Origin: Apodemus sylvaticus
Taxonomy: Eukaryota > Chordata > Mammalia > Rodentia > Muridae
Direction: 5' to 3'
NCBI RefSeq assembly: GCF_947179515.1
Contig: NC_067477.1
Location: forward strand, 132,110,465-132,174,464
Length of the DNA: 64,000 nt
Shown here: positions 1 through 9,892 of the stretch, in pieces
Position numbering within the stretch: position 1 is the stretch's first letter
Layout of the letters: each line of letters starts with the position of its first letter
The notes under the pieces: model-generated
Seen by the model: only the letters and a program-made list of their open reading frames with translations
Told to the model about the DNA's origin: nothing
The model's database searches: none
Position numbers and translations under genes: made by a program

Positions 1-480
1 CAGCCCAAAAGCCACAATTGGGTTTTATTAAGGCAGGCAGTCTGCCTCCAGGTATCAGAGAGTCTGTGCCAGCTCGTCTACTGTGCATAACACACCATGC
101 CCAAACAGGGGCTCAGAACGATGGCAACCATTTCTTTTGTGTATGGATTTGGGTGTATGGATTTTGTGAATGGATTGAGTGGTGGCGCCCACTCAGGGTC
201 TTGAGTTTGCAGTCAGGGACGGGAGAAGCTGAGGGCTTCTTCACTCACACATTGGAGGCTCCACCAAGGATCGGGGGCTCGGGCTGGGTGGCCGTGGCTA
301 TTTGGGTGTCTAAGATTCTGGGTAGCTGGCTTTCTCCTGTGGCAAGTGAAGAATCCCAGCATGATTGTCCTGAGCAGACATCCACTGGACGCTACATGAG
401 CTTTTCTGTGAGATCAGAAGTTACTATGTCACTTGCTACATTTAGAGAACTTCTGGTGTACCCAAATCTCCATCCAGGTT
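1..480. other. Single-copy or degraded retroelement-leader-like DNA
   Basis: No gene was recognised. A plus-strand open frame covers most of this stretch but has no recognisable domain. Two short strings resemble retroviral primer-binding sites: TGGCGCCC followed by CTCAGGG near 182-199, and TGGAGG followed by CCACC near 261-275. A TTTATT near position 25 would be an AATAAA on the minus strand. The stretch could be an eroded LTR-element leader or ordinary intergenic DNA, and I cannot decide between them. Confidence 0.3.
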
Positions 481-510
481 GAGAAGAAGAAAAAAGACAT
501 AGTTTCTTTC

Positions 511-686
511 CTTTTTATTTTTTAAAGTATGTATGTTGTATGTTTATGTGTGGGGGCAGGTGCACCACTTTTATGTGTGTTCCTGATCCCAGAATAAGGC
601 ACCAGATCCCCCGGAGCTGGAGGTAGGCAGTGGTAAACCATGCACCGTGGGAGCTGAGAACTGATCGTGGCTCTTCTTCCAGGTCA
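511..686 (-). mobile_element. B3/B2-related SINE, diverged
   Basis: Read on the minus strand, the body resembles the rodent B2/B3 family. The plus strand shows the inverted A-rich tail (TTTTTATTTTTTAAAG), a CCAGATCCCC motif and the GCTCTTCTTCCAGGTCA segment. The copy is heavily diverged, so the subfamily is uncertain. Confidence 0.55.
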
Positions 687-762
687 CGCTCCAGACCCAG
701 ATCTAAGTCCTCGACGGTAGCGGAGCTGAAGAAACAGTGTATGTGCTTTCAAGGCCATAAGA

Positions 763-902
763 AGTCGGGCATCATGGTGCACACCTCTAGTCTCAGCGCT
801 TCCTGAGTTCAAGGCCAGCTTAATCTACACACTGAGTTCCAGGCCAGCCAAAGCTTCATGGCAAGAACCTGTCTTTAAAATTCATCTAAATAAACAAATA
901 AA
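763..902 (+). mobile_element. Diverged B1-related SINE with internal deletion
   Basis: The GTCGGGCATCATGGTGCACAC start, the GAGTTCAAGGCCAGC box and the CTGAGTTCCAGGCCAGCC second half match the B1 layout. The GGAGGCAGAGGCAGG stretch is missing. An AAATAAACAAATAAA tail ends the copy. Confidence 0.65.
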
Positions 903-1060
903 TTTGTAAGAGGTTAGTATGTCCAGGCCACGGAGCTAGAAAGGGACAAAGCTGAGATCTGAACCCAAATGTACCTTGCTACAGGCTCCTGTCTTCAAAT
1001 GGCTTCTTAGGTCCTTGTGCTGGTGCTGGGCTGCACTTTGCATTCCAAAGAGTCCTACCT

Positions 1061-1248
1061 GGGCTGGAGAGGTGGCTCAGCAGTTAGAGCACTGACTGCT
1101 CTTCCAAAGGTCCTGAGTTCAAATCCCAGCAACCACATGGTGGCTCACAGCCATCCATAATGAGATCTGATGTCCTCTTCTGGGGCATCTGAAGACAGCT
1201 ACAGTGTACTCACATATAATAAATAAATAAATAAATAAATAAATCTTC
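1061..1248 (+). mobile_element. B2 SINE, near full length
   Basis: This is a well-preserved B2 element. It has the tRNA-derived GGGCTGGAGAGGTGGCTCAG start with the pol III A box, followed by GTCCTGAGTTCAAATCCCAG, which includes the B box. The AACCACATGGTGGCTCACA segment and a (AAAT)n tail ending in CTT complete it. No clear target-site duplication is visible. Confidence 0.93.
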
Positions 1249-1714
1249 AGTCACACCCAAGTCTCACACTGCCTTCTGCAGTTATAGATGCAGATACCCT
1301 ATATGGTGTCCCCTGAAATGAGACAGTCGAGACTTTCTCAGGTCTATTTGGCCTCCCCCTGAAAACCTGAATGGCTCGCATGAGGGACTGTCTTCCTCTG
1401 GTGCTAAGGCTGCCTGGCTGTAAGAAGGAGTGTGGCCTGCACTCACAGCACTCCAGCTCCCTGGCCTTTCCCCCTATGGTCGTCAGTCCTCTGGGGGTGA
1501 CTTCCATGCCACAGGCACCACCGAGTCAGCTCACCCCAGGACCTTGTCTGTGCTCCCTCAATTAGTTTTGTTCCCATGGGAGAGGGAAGAGTGTCTGTCA
1601 GATTAGGGGTCGAGCTTCATGATGGAGTGCATGGGGAGCAGGCATCTGGCCGTGCGCTTGACCCAGCACTGGCATGGGAGTGTGTCAGGAGCAGGTTTCC
1701 CCTGAAGCCACCCA
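1249..1714. other. Single-copy DNA, no gene recognised
   Basis: Short open frames exist on both strands, but none has recognisable domains, and no convincing splice sites were seen. Confidence 0.4.
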
Positions 1715-1873
1715 TCATGCATCCTGCATATCAGATATTCACACCAGGACTCATAACTCTAACAAAATTACAAAGTAGCAATGTGATAGTTTTATGCTTG
1801 GGGTTGGGGGTGGTCACCACAACATGAGGAACTGGGTTCAGGAGCCAACTTTAGGAAGGTTGAGAACCACTGC
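1715..1873 (-). mobile_element. URR1-like hAT-Charlie DNA transposon fragment
   Basis: The AAAATTACAAAGTAGCAA core, the GGTCACCACAACATGAGGAA segment and the terminal GAAGGTTGAGAACCACTG match, in reverse, the rodent-specific non-autonomous URR1 element. The second end is cut off at about 1715. Confidence 0.8.
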
Positions 1874-1901
1874 TCCAAAGCCTGTGAGTTGGTCATCAGA
1901 A

Positions 1902-1968
1902 GATTTAGAGCACTTGGGAGGCTGAGGCAGGAGGATCAAAGCCAACCTCTACATGAGACTCTGTCTCA
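1902..1968 (+). mobile_element. Partial B1-related SINE
   Basis: AGCACTTGGGAGGCTGAGGC, then AGGAGGATCAAAGCCAAC and GAGACTCTGTCTCAAAA, are the middle and end of a short B1-type monomer. The 5' part is missing. Confidence 0.65.
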
Positions 1969-1974
1969 AAACAC

Positions 1975-2680
1975 CAATCTTTCATATTACGATGACACTT
2001 TGAGACAGAAGACAAAGCATCCACAAAACAAGTGGCTTGCAGGCCGGGCTGCTGTGAATGACTATGGAGCCCGTGCCCCGTACAGAGAGGCTTGACCACA
2101 GACGGGACTGGAGCGAGGCCTGAAACCCAGCCTCACAGTCTACCCACAAGCACTTCCGTTCTGATGAGAGGCTTTGTCTGCCACAGGAAAGCACTGCCTT
2201 TTCTGATTTGCCCACCCAGAAAGGGAGCTCCGTTCTCTAACTCGATGGAGATACCGTATTCTGAGCAGCCGCAGGGGAGAACTGCAAAATTACAAAATAA
2301 CATATTAACCCACTTCATAGCACAAGCCATAGACATCAACCTGACAAACCACAACAACACATTCATTAAATTTCCAGGGGAAAAAAACTGAACAACTGGG
2401 CCCTTGCAAAGGCAGAAGCCATGGCAGGTCTAAGGAGCTAAGTACCTCTCCTCACTAGAACATTCCCATTAAAGCAAACACACCATCATTTCCCAGGCTC
2501 CGCCTCAGGTCAGCATTCCACCGTTGTGAGACGAAGACTCTTGGGGCGGGGGCAATACCACAGCACACGGCGAAGACCACAGAGCCTGGTGTGTGCTGTG
2601 AACCAGAGACACGGCCTGAAGCAAGGTATAAGTGAAGCTTACACCTGAAGTTGTCTCCTCCTTCACATATATGATGTGGT
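1975..2680. other. Single-copy DNA, no gene recognised
   Basis: Overlapping short open frames occur on both strands, with no known domain and no paired splice sites. I see nothing that assigns a function. Confidence 0.4.
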
Positions 2681-2687
2681 ATGCAGA

Positions 2688-2781
2688 CAGACAGACACAC
2701 ATACACATGAGTGCATACACACACATACATATACATGAACACACATGTGTGTGAGCACACACACATGCACACAGAACACTG
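2688..2781. repeat. CA-rich microsatellite
   Basis: An imperfect array of ACAG, ACAC and ACATAC units. Open frames that cross it (Cys/Val or His/Thr rich) are products of the repeat. Confidence 0.9.
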
Positions 2782-3299
2782 CACGGAAACACTGTATCTT
2801 TTGCTTCCCTTCATCACGAATCACCTCACAACCTCCCCACAGTGCTTCAGACAGTCGTCTAAGGAGAAGACTCTGAACCTGAGTCTCTGCGGACTAACAA
2901 CACTGTTACAGAAGAGCTTGGCTGAGAGGCAAATGTCTCCGTGGCTGCATCCGGAGGAGGGGTAAGACTGCTGAAGACCCAGGAATCCCCTTTGTGAATG
3001 GCTACCTCAGGCTGGCCCCCGAGGATTCCACGGGGAAACCACCTATGACCTGTTGGCCTTCCTGGAGACACAAATCCTAAACAAGTCATGGACTACTGTA
3101 GCCAGCGCTTGGAGCACCGCACAGCTCACAGTCAGAACCTCTATTTTGGGACCACCCTGATACCCATGGGGAGTTCTTTCAGAGAGTCCTGGAATTCTCA
3201 TCTTATTCAATCCTGGCCTTTGCCTCCTCCAGGGAGTCCTCTCTGACTACCTCCTGCTGATTTCTCTCCCTTTTGGGAACTACAAATTTCATTTAATTA

Positions 3300-3494
3300 T
3301 ATCTTTTTTCCTCTTCTTCTCCCTCTCCCTCTTCTTCTTCCTTCTTTTTCTTCATTTTGTTTTGTTTTGTTTTTGAGACAAGGTTTTACTATGGATGGCC
3401 TGGAACTCATTACATAAATCTGGCTGGTCTTGAATTTACAGAGCTCCTGCCTGCTTCTGCCTCCAGAGTGCTGGAACTAATTGCATGCTGCGCT
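3300..3494 (-). mobile_element. B1 SINE with pyrimidine-rich flank
   Basis: Bases 3300-3354 are a CTT/CCT tract. The inverted B1 follows: TTTTGAGACAAGG, then GGCCTGGAACTCA, GGTCTTGAATTTACAGAG, GCCTGCTTCTGCCTCC and GAGTGCTGGAACTAA. This is an older, diverged copy. Confidence 0.85.
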
Positions 3495-3611
3495 AATTAT
3501 ACCTTGTTATATCTAATTCTAGTCTTTATTATTCTCCCTAAATCATAATGAAGCCACAGTGAAGGAAAAGACTATCTCTAGGTTTTTTTTAAATTACATT
3601 TACTTTTATTC

Positions 3612-4045
3612 TGTGTGTGTGTGAGCATGTGTGTGTGTGAGCATGTATGTGTGAGCGTGTGTGTGTGTGTGTGTGAGCATGTGTGTGAGCGTATGTGAGA
3701 GCGTGTGTGTATGTGTGTGAGCATGTGTGTGTATGTGTGTGTGAGCGTGTGTATGAGTGTGTGTATGAGCGTGTGTGTGTATGTGTGTGTGTGACCATGT
3801 GTGTGTGTGAGAACATGTGTGTGTGTGAGCATGTGTGTGTGGAAGTGTGTGTGTGTGTGTGAGCATGTGTGTGTGAGTGTGTGTGTGAGCGTGTGTGAGC
3901 GTGTGTGTGTGGAAGCGTGTATGTGAGCGTGTGTGTGTGTGTATGTGTGTATGTGTGAGCATGTGTGTGTGAGCATGTGTGAGCATGTGTGTGTGTGTGT
4001 GCATGTGTGTGAACAGTGAGAGAAAGAGAGAGAGAGAGAGAGAGA
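3612..4045. repeat. Long TG array with GAGC interruptions, ending in GA repeat
   Basis: About 400 bases of TGTG units are punctuated by GAGCATG and GAGCGTG. The punctuation makes a longer irregular period, more like a variable tandem repeat than a simple dinucleotide. A (GA)n run closes the block at 4017-4045. His/Thr open frames on the minus strand come from this repeat and are not genes. Confidence 0.95.
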
Positions 4046-4049
4046 ATAA

Positions 4050-4152
4050 CAACTTTCAGGCACTAGCTCTTCCCGTCTATCATGTGGATCCCTGGGATCA
4101 AACTCTGATCATCACGTTTGCCAGCAGCCCCCGTGACCCACCTTCTCCCACC
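4050..4152 (-). mobile_element. B3/B4-like SINE fragment
   Basis: CATGTGGATCCCTGGGATC, then AAACTCTGATCATC and TTTGCCAGCAGCC, resemble the inverted 5' half of B3/B4 elements. The copy is diverged. Confidence 0.55.
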
Positions 4153-4217
4153 ATCATCTCCCAGCCCAACATGGCGCCTATCAACACTTGATGTGGCAGA
4201 CTCAGAAGTCTAGAGAA

Positions 4218-4345
4218 GGCGGCCTGGAGATGAGTCAGCAGTTAGGTGGGCTGCAGTCTTTTCCGAGTTAGATTCCCAGCACCGACATAGCTGTCGTAAC
4301 TGCCTCCAACTCCGGCTCCTAGCTTGCTCTGCTTTCTCTTGTGAA
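4218..4345 (+). mobile_element. Diverged B3-like SINE fragment
   Basis: GGCCTGGAGATGAGTCAGC followed by AGTTAGATTCCCAGCACC is the tRNA-like head of a B2/B3-type SINE. The 3' part is not clear. Confidence 0.5.
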
Positions 4346-4491
4346 GGGCGTGGTGCACATAGAAGTGCTCTATAAAGTGGGGAGGGAGGGGCGGGCACAC
4401 CTGGGTGACTTCTCGAGGACAGCCTGGTCTAGCCGGCTCTTTAGCTCGCCTTCCTCTTTCATCTACTTTAGAAATGGAGTGAAGTCTGGAG

Positions 4492-4656
4492 GGAGGTGGT
4501 AGCACACACCTCTAACCTCGGCACTCTGGAAGCAGAGGTAGATGAATCTCTGAGCCAGCCTCACCTACAGAATGAGTTCTAGGACAGTCAGGTGTGTCTG
4601 GGGAAAGCCACTGAGAAACCTCATCTGGAACAACAACAACAACAACAACAACAACA
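4492..4656 (+). mobile_element. B1 SINE with (CAA)n tail
   Basis: A diverged B1 (GGTGGTAGCACACACC, GCAGAGGTAGATGAATC, GAATGAGTTCTAGGACAG) ends in about nine CAA units at 4630-4656, which expanded from its A-rich tail. Confidence 0.85.
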
Positions 4657-4734
4657 GGAATGGGGCAATTGGGGTAAAATAAAACAGGATGTTTGCATAA
4701 TTAACCAAAAGCACGCTCAGCAGGGCGGTTGTTC

Positions 4735-5476
4735 TGGCAGGTTGTGTGTGTCAACTTGACACAAGCTAGCATCATCAGAGAGGAAAGAAAAAAGCCTCCA
4801 CAAGACCCCACTGTAGAGCATTTTCTTAATTAGTGATCAATGGGGGAGGGCCCAGCCCCACCCCCACCCCACCCCACCCCCGTGGTGGTGCCACCCCTGG
4901 GCTGGAGGTCCTCAGTTCTATAGGAGAGCAGACAAAGCAAGCCATGAGGAGCAAGCCAGTAAGCAGCATCCTTCCGTGGTCTCTGCGCTGCTCCCGCCTC
5001 CTGGCTTCTGGGCATGCCTGTGAGGGATGCGGTTAGCTGAGGCGGGAAGACCTACCCTAAGAGTGGGTGACAGTCTTCGCTATGCTCGGATGTCGGACAG
5101 TATAAAAAGGGAAAGCTGAGCTGGCGTAGGTGGCGCACTCCTTTCATCCCAGCACTCAGGAGGCAGAGGCAGGAGGATCTCTGAGTTCGAGGCCAGCCTG
5201 GTCTAAAGAGTGAGTTCCAGGACAGTCAGAGCTACACAGAGAAACCCTGTCTCAAAAAAAAAAAAAAAAAAAAAAAAAAAGGAAGGAAGGAAAAGATAGG
5301 AGACAGCTGTCTAACATGAGCTCTGTTACTCTCGCTTCCAGAGTATGGATGCCGGGTGACCTGCTGCCTCACGCTCCTGCCTCCAGGAGCTCCCCACAAT
5401 AAACTGTACCTTGGAGCACATCCCTTCTTCCTCAAGTTGCCTCTGTCAGGGTGTTTTATCAGCAATAGGAAAAGTC
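4735..5476 (+). mobile_element. LTR-like interspersed repeat, split by a B1
   Basis: TGTGTGTCAACTTGACACAA, CTTAATTAGTGATCAATGG and GAGGAGCAAGCCAGTAAGCA belong to the same mouse repeat family as 39700-40024, 40217-40386 and 44770-45177. Past about 5040 a related segment begins, containing AGTATAAAAAGG and, after a B1 insertion at 5120-5280, CCCACAATAAACTGTACC. TATA-like and AATAAA strings suggest LTR origin. I do not assign a family name. Confidence 0.7.
5120..5280 (+). mobile_element. B1 SINE nested in LTR-like repeat
   Basis: The B1 body is clear: GTAGGTGGCGCACTCC, AGGAGGCAGAGGCAGGAGG, GAGTTCGAGGCCAGCCTGG and GAGAAACCCTGTCTC. It ends in an A run of nearly 30 bases. It interrupts the older repeat around it, so it is younger. 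Confidence 0.93.
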
Positions 5477-5571
5477 CCTCAGCCAGCATCCAAGAATGTG
5501 ATCTCAAACCTGTTTGTGTGGTTCCTTAACCCAGGGGTGGGGATCCCGGGTGGTAAATGAATGAGGGGCAT

Positions 5572-5675
5572 CCCATAAACAAATAAATAAATAATAAATA
5601 CATCAATAAATAATAAATAAATAGTTGGAAAAACCAATAAGACAAGTAAGGGTGTTTGCGGGGGGGGGGGGGGGG
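5572..5675. repeat. A/T-rich AAATAAAT stretch and G16 run
   Basis: Bases 5578-5625 consist of AAATAAATAAT units. Bases 5660-5675 are an uninterrupted run of 16 G. Such runs are prone to length errors, so local reading frames are unreliable. Confidence 0.85.
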
Positions 5676-5751
5676 AGAAGCACAGACAGAGGTACTAAAG
5701 GTCTGCACCCTGAGGGCCAAACCAAACAGGAGGCTGAAGCTAAAATCCTTC

Positions 5752-5840
5752 TTGGAGGGCCAGAGGGATAGCTCAGGCAAGGGTGCTTACCTAGCACGAG
5801 CCAAGTGCTGGGCTCAGTTCCCAGTACCTCACACACAGAC
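5752..5840 (+). mobile_element. ID/B4-head-like SINE fragment
   Basis: GGATAGCTCAGG, GTGCTTACCTAGCACGAG and GCTCAGTTCCCAGTACC match the tRNA-derived ID head, with A- and B-box positions. No B1 tail follows clearly. Confidence 0.55.
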
Positions 5841-6129
5841 AACTGCAACAGAAATGACAACCACACTTGGAAGTGTCACTAGCCAGCCACCTTTGAACAG
5901 TGCTGCTCCTGACGACGGTGGGGGTGAGGGAACAGGGAACAGGATACAGGATACCGCAGGATTTGTCTGGAGCTGGTGAAAAGCTAGCACCCCCCCCCCA
6001 CAGAGGGGTGGGCATGGTCAGCATTTGTCACTGAAGGGAGGGGCTGTGTGGGCTCTGATTAGTTCTTTTTTGCACATTTTAAATATATCACAATATTTAA
6101 AGAATACTGTCAGAGTCTCAACCCAGATA

Positions 6130-6425
6130 CTGCAAACTGAGCTGGGAGTCGCTCAGTGGGGATGATGACTTGACAGGCATGGTGACTTGAGTTGGAATCC
6201 CCAGCAACCACCCCGTGTGCTTGTAGCCCCAGTGTTGGGAGACAGAGACAGGAAGTCCCCCAGAGCACACTTACTGACTGCCCAGCCTGACCCAAATGGC
6301 CAGCTTCACATGGGTGAAAGACCCCCTCTCAGGGGAATTGACAGAGTGATACAGGACGACACCTGATGTCCTCCTCTGGCTGTCACACACATGTGTGCAT
6401 ATACATCACACACACACACACACAG
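6130..6425 (+). mobile_element. B4/RSINE-like SINE with CA tail
   Basis: A diverged tRNA-like head (GCTGGGAGTCGCTCAGTG, GAGTTGGAATCCCCAGCAAC) is followed by a TGATGTCCTCCTCTGGC segment and a CA tail at 6400-6425. The order is typical of rodent B4/RSINE copies. Confidence 0.6.
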
Positions 6426-6514
6426 AGTCTTTGGAGCTCAGGCATTAAAATCTCCTGCTCTCCTAAAGAAAAAACCTACAGTGAGATTCCCTGTCACAGC
6501 AGTTAGAACAGCTG

Positions 6515-6815
6515 AACTCAAAACATTGACAATGCCAAGTGCTGACACCGATGTAGAGAACCTGGAATGCAGATACACTTCGCGTGCGCTATGAGACGCA
6601 CAGAGTATAGATGCTTGAGAAAGAAGGCCGGCTGCTTTCTCTTACGACTGAATGCCTTCCCCATGATCCAGCATCTCTGCTTCTAGATATATTACCCATA
6701 CCATAAAAACATGTAGACAGAGTGATCACAGCGACTTTTCTTACAGCAGCGGCAACGAAGATGCTAAATGTCCATTAACCTGCAGATGAACTGTTTAATA
6801 AACATATACATATGT
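6515..6815 (+). mobile_element. Old LINE-1 3'-end fragment
   Basis: ATTGACAATGCCAAGTGCTG, GATGTAGAGAACCTGGAA, CATGATCCAGCATCTCTGC and AAATGTCCATTAACCTGCAG follow the order of the 3' end of LINE-1 ORF2 and its flank in ancient mammalian L1. The copy is heavily mutated and has no open frame. Confidence 0.7.
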
Positions 6816-7121
6816 TTCCTTTATTATATATAATCTGCATATACACTGTACGGATTTCAGTGAGAAATCAGAGGTAAAGCAGCACACACTGCAGGACTCT
6901 GTGGGTCTGCAATCTTAAGCCACATAAACTTTAAGGGCTATGTCACCAGCAGCAGATCCTGGAAGGATGATTCTGGCAGGAGGATTCAGGGAACAGTTCT
7001 GGACTGATGATTGTTCTGTCAATGTGCTGCGGAGAGCACTGGGCGCGCTGAGGGGCTGTGTCATAAAGAGCCTTCGAGAACGGTCATCAGCCTTCTGCCA
7101 CTGGTGAGCCTTCAGAGCCGA

Positions 7122-7225
7122 GGTTAGTCTCCCAGGATCCACATGGTAGAAAGCAAAAACAGACTCCCGTAGTGGTCCTCTGACCTCCATCCACATGTGC
7201 ACAGCGTGACAAGAATAATAAATCT
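7122..7225 (+). mobile_element. B3/B4-like SINE 3' fragment
   Basis: CCAGGATCCACATGGTAGAA, TGGTCCTCTGACCTCC and ACATGTGCACAGC followed by AATAATAAATCTC resemble the 3' half of B3/B4 elements. Confidence 0.55.
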
Positions 7226-7280
7226 CAATGCTTTTCAAGCAACTTTAATATACACATTTTGTTTCACTATTCCACACTAG

Positions 7281-7471
7281 TTTTGTTGTTTTGTTGTTTG
7301 CTAGTTTATTTGTTTCTTGGTTTGGTTTGGTTTTTCGAGACAGGGTCTCTCTGTGTAGCCCTGGCTGTCCTGGAACTCACTCTGGAGACCCGGCTGGCCT
7401 CGAACTCAGAAATCCACCTGTCTCTGCCTCCCAAGTGCTGGGATTAAAGGCGTGCGCCACCGCTGCCCGAC
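7281..7471 (-). mobile_element. B1 SINE with target-site duplication
   Basis: This inverted, well-preserved B1 runs from TTTTTCGAGACAGGGTCTC to GCGTGCGCCACCGC. Flanking near-identical repeats TTCCACACTAG (7270-7280) and TTCCACGCTAG (7472-7482) mark the insertion site, which supports a fairly recent retrotransposition. Confidence 0.93.
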
Positions 7472-7482
7472 TTCCACGCTAG

Positions 7483-7749
7483 GTTTTTAAAAATTGTTAT
7501 CTGTGGTGCTTAAAGGACACTCCACACTAAGTCAGGGACTCCTCTGGGTGAGGCCCAGGAATCTGCACTCTCAACAGGCTTCCAGCTTTAGAGCCCCTAA
7601 GGCCCAGGTCCCCAGGGGTGGCACCCACTCGCCCCTCCCCCACTCCGGCCCCTGACACTTCCAACAGGGCAGGCTTAGCGTCCCCACTCCCTCCAAGCTC
7701 CCAACCCCTCTGCCTAGTCGCCCCTAGCAACCAAGAAAGGACTTGCAAA
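7483..7749. other. Single-copy GC-rich DNA
   Basis: No repeat was recognised. Open frames on both strands have no known domain. The segment grades into the CpG-rich block that follows. Confidence 0.4.
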
Positions 7750-8090
7750 TCCTCAAAGTGCAGCCGCCCCGGAGAGGGGCGGCGCGGTGTCAGCGAGACA
7801 AGAACACATCCAAAACGCAGGGTAATTGCCGGGCTGCTAATGCGCCGCCCTTTGTGCGTCGGCGCGGAGCCTGCAGCCGCGCTCCCAAGCCCTAGCTTTT
7901 CAGGGCGCGCTGGGGGCCGGACGGCCGCGCTCCCGCTCTCCGTGGCGCATAATTAATCGGCCTTCACCGAGTCGGAGACAAAGGCGCCCATTCACCCCAC
8001 CGATCCTCTCTCCCCGGGATATTGTTATTGCGGAAAAACTGCAGCCAGCTGGGCCGCAGGGCAACCTCAGCGCCATGGGAGAACTGACCG
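7750..8090. promoter_or_regulatory. CpG-rich candidate regulatory element
   Basis: CpG is clearly enriched compared with neighbouring DNA (for example GGAGAGGGGCGGCGCGG and GTGCGTCGGCGCGG). The block also carries AT-rich homeodomain-type cores (GGTAATTGCC, GCATAATTAATCGG) and ATTGTTATTG, which resembles SOX sites. It lies between two B1 insertions but contains none. The mix of CpG and AT-rich motifs is typical of conserved developmental enhancers or small CpG islands. Conservation is inferred from sequence texture, not measured. Confidence 0.45.
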
Positions 8091-8550
8091 CAGCAAGGAG
8101 ACCCGAGTTCTCCCTCTTCCAGAGACCCCCAGGGGGATCAGGGCGGCCAAGAGCCAGGGTGGGCCGGACACAGGGTCCCTTCTGCGGGCTGTAAGATCCT
8201 GAAAGCCTCGAGGTTTCTGTCGGGCCCCCATGAATTGGAGCTGTGGAACTGGGAACAGCACGTGCCTACGCGGGTTCCTAGGAGAACTTAGATGGACTTG
8301 CATGCCCTATGCGGCAGACCGTCCACAACACCAAGAAGAATGGGTCTGTAGTTAAAGTCAGGATCCCTGAGGAATGTTGGGGGAAACTTGCCTGGATCCA
8401 CTGCACCCTTGTCAAATCTATGAGATGGTTCAGTGGACCAACCTGGAGACCTCCACTTGATCCCTGTAACCCTTACTAAACATGGGAGCAGAGACGTCTA
8501 CATATGTGCATCTCCCCTGAAGCATATTCCCCCACCCCATGGTAATGATA
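8091..8550. other. Single-copy DNA
   Basis: No repeat or gene was recognised. A minus-strand open frame at 8067-8303 has no known domain. Confidence 0.4.
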
Positions 8551-8562
8551 AACAAAATTATT

Positions 8563-8736
8563 ATTATTATTATTATTATGGTTTTTTGGATTTGGTTTTT
8601 TTGAGACAGGGTTTCTCTGTGTAGCCCTGGCTGTCCTGGAACTCTCTCTGTAGACCAGGCTGACCTCAAACCCAGAAATCTGCCTGCCTCTGCCTCCCAG
8701 AGTGCTGGGATTACAGGCACGCCACCACCGCCCAGC
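8563..8736 (-). mobile_element. B1 SINE with 12-bp target-site duplication
   Basis: Inverted B1 with an expanded (ATT)n tail at 8559-8580. Perfect flanking copies of AACAAAATTATT occur at 8551-8562 and 8737-8748. The first overlaps the ATT expansion, so the microsatellite probably grew from the insertion junction. Confidence 0.93.
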
Positions 8737-8748
8737 AACAAAATTATT

Positions 8749-9892
8749 TTTAAAGTGACACGGTAGCCTGGACATCTCTCTGCATTCTCCTGATCTTCGA
8801 GCCCTCTGAAACTCTCTGAGAGCAGCTGCAAAGTGGCTCCGCCCCGGCCCGCGGGTGAGAAGACAGCCTACAGAGGAGGCCTGGCTAGCCCACCCTGGGT
8901 ATTCTGGCTGTGTACAAACAGAAGAGTCTAGAAGGTGCTGGAAGTCCTTCCTCCAGCCTAAGCCCTCCCTGACTTCAAAGCCCTGGACCAGGCCTCCTAT
9001 TAAAACCTGACCTCTCTTTGGCATGTTCTGTTCATGGGACCTCTGGGGGTTCCCCCTACCGGCTCCATCGGGGGTGTCTTTGAGACCAGGCCTGAAGCCT
9101 TCATGGCTGTGTCAAGGCCACTGCCCACCAAACCTTAGTCTTGGCTGGTCACAGCAACAGACTCTCACCCTTCAGAGGCCCTGGCCTGAGGGCTCCATCC
9201 CTCCTCAAAGCTCAGTGTCCCCCCCAGGCCCAGCAGAGGCCTGGGTTCCAGGCTGCCAGGGCCGGGCCTCACCCTTCCCACTGAACCCAAGGCACTAGGC
9301 ACCGGGCCATTCCTCCCCCTCAGAGCAGCAACAGTTGTGACCCAGCCGCCATGGCTTTCCAAAACCTCAGTGTTCTGAACAGCTCCCAGAACAAGCAGGG
9401 GGTTTCCAAAGCCCTGCCTGCCTGGCCCCGCCCGGCCCCGCCCAGCGTGGCCTGGCCCATCTCCTTGAAACATTCTGTCCCTCAGCTGTGCTCTGGAAAC
9501 TGTTTCCTTTGCCCAAGGCTCCTGGTCTTGAGCAGGACAGAGAGCCGTACAGCCTCCATCTTCCTGGCAAGACGGAGATGGGAAAGCTTCCTCGTTAGCT
9601 AAGGAGTCCATTCTGACTTCCAAAGCCCAGAGGGCCCCCAACCAAGCTAGTTCTGTAGCCAACATACCATGTTAGACACTGGAAAACCACTGTCATATGA
9701 CAGTCACGTCTGTGGGTGGGGAAATGCACAGAAGATTCTAGAACAAGGTGGAGGGAAACAAAATGAAACGGAGTTCAGCCCAGGCCCAGGCAGGCCTCTG
9801 TGAGCACGGACCAGCTGTCCAGGGCTCCTGAGGGCAACACAGACGAGGGCAGCCTAGCTGACGGCCGCAAAGGAAGCTGTATTTACAACCTA
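8749..9892. other. GC-rich single-copy DNA with GC boxes
   Basis: No repeats were recognised. Tandem GC-box-like strings (CCCCGCCCGGCCCCGCCC) lie near 9427-9444. A 166-codon minus-strand frame (9165-9665) is low in recognisable features, and similar frames occur in other phases, as expected in stop-poor GC-rich DNA. Confidence 0.4.

Noticed and set aside
1065..1140. A/B-box sequences resembling a tRNA gene
   Set aside because: They belong to a B2 SINE, whose head derives from a tRNA. No cloverleaf-competent tRNA was seen. The same applies to the ID and B4 heads.
3578..4063. 161- and 148-codon His/Thr frames on the minus strand
   Set aside because: They are translations of the TG array. The same applies to frames at 33.5-34.3, 44.2-44.7, 31.9-32.3 and 61.4-61.8 kb.
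8430..9024. 133- and 182-codon minus-strand frames
   Set aside because: They run through the B1 element and its ATT tail and carry the usual B1-derived peptide strings.
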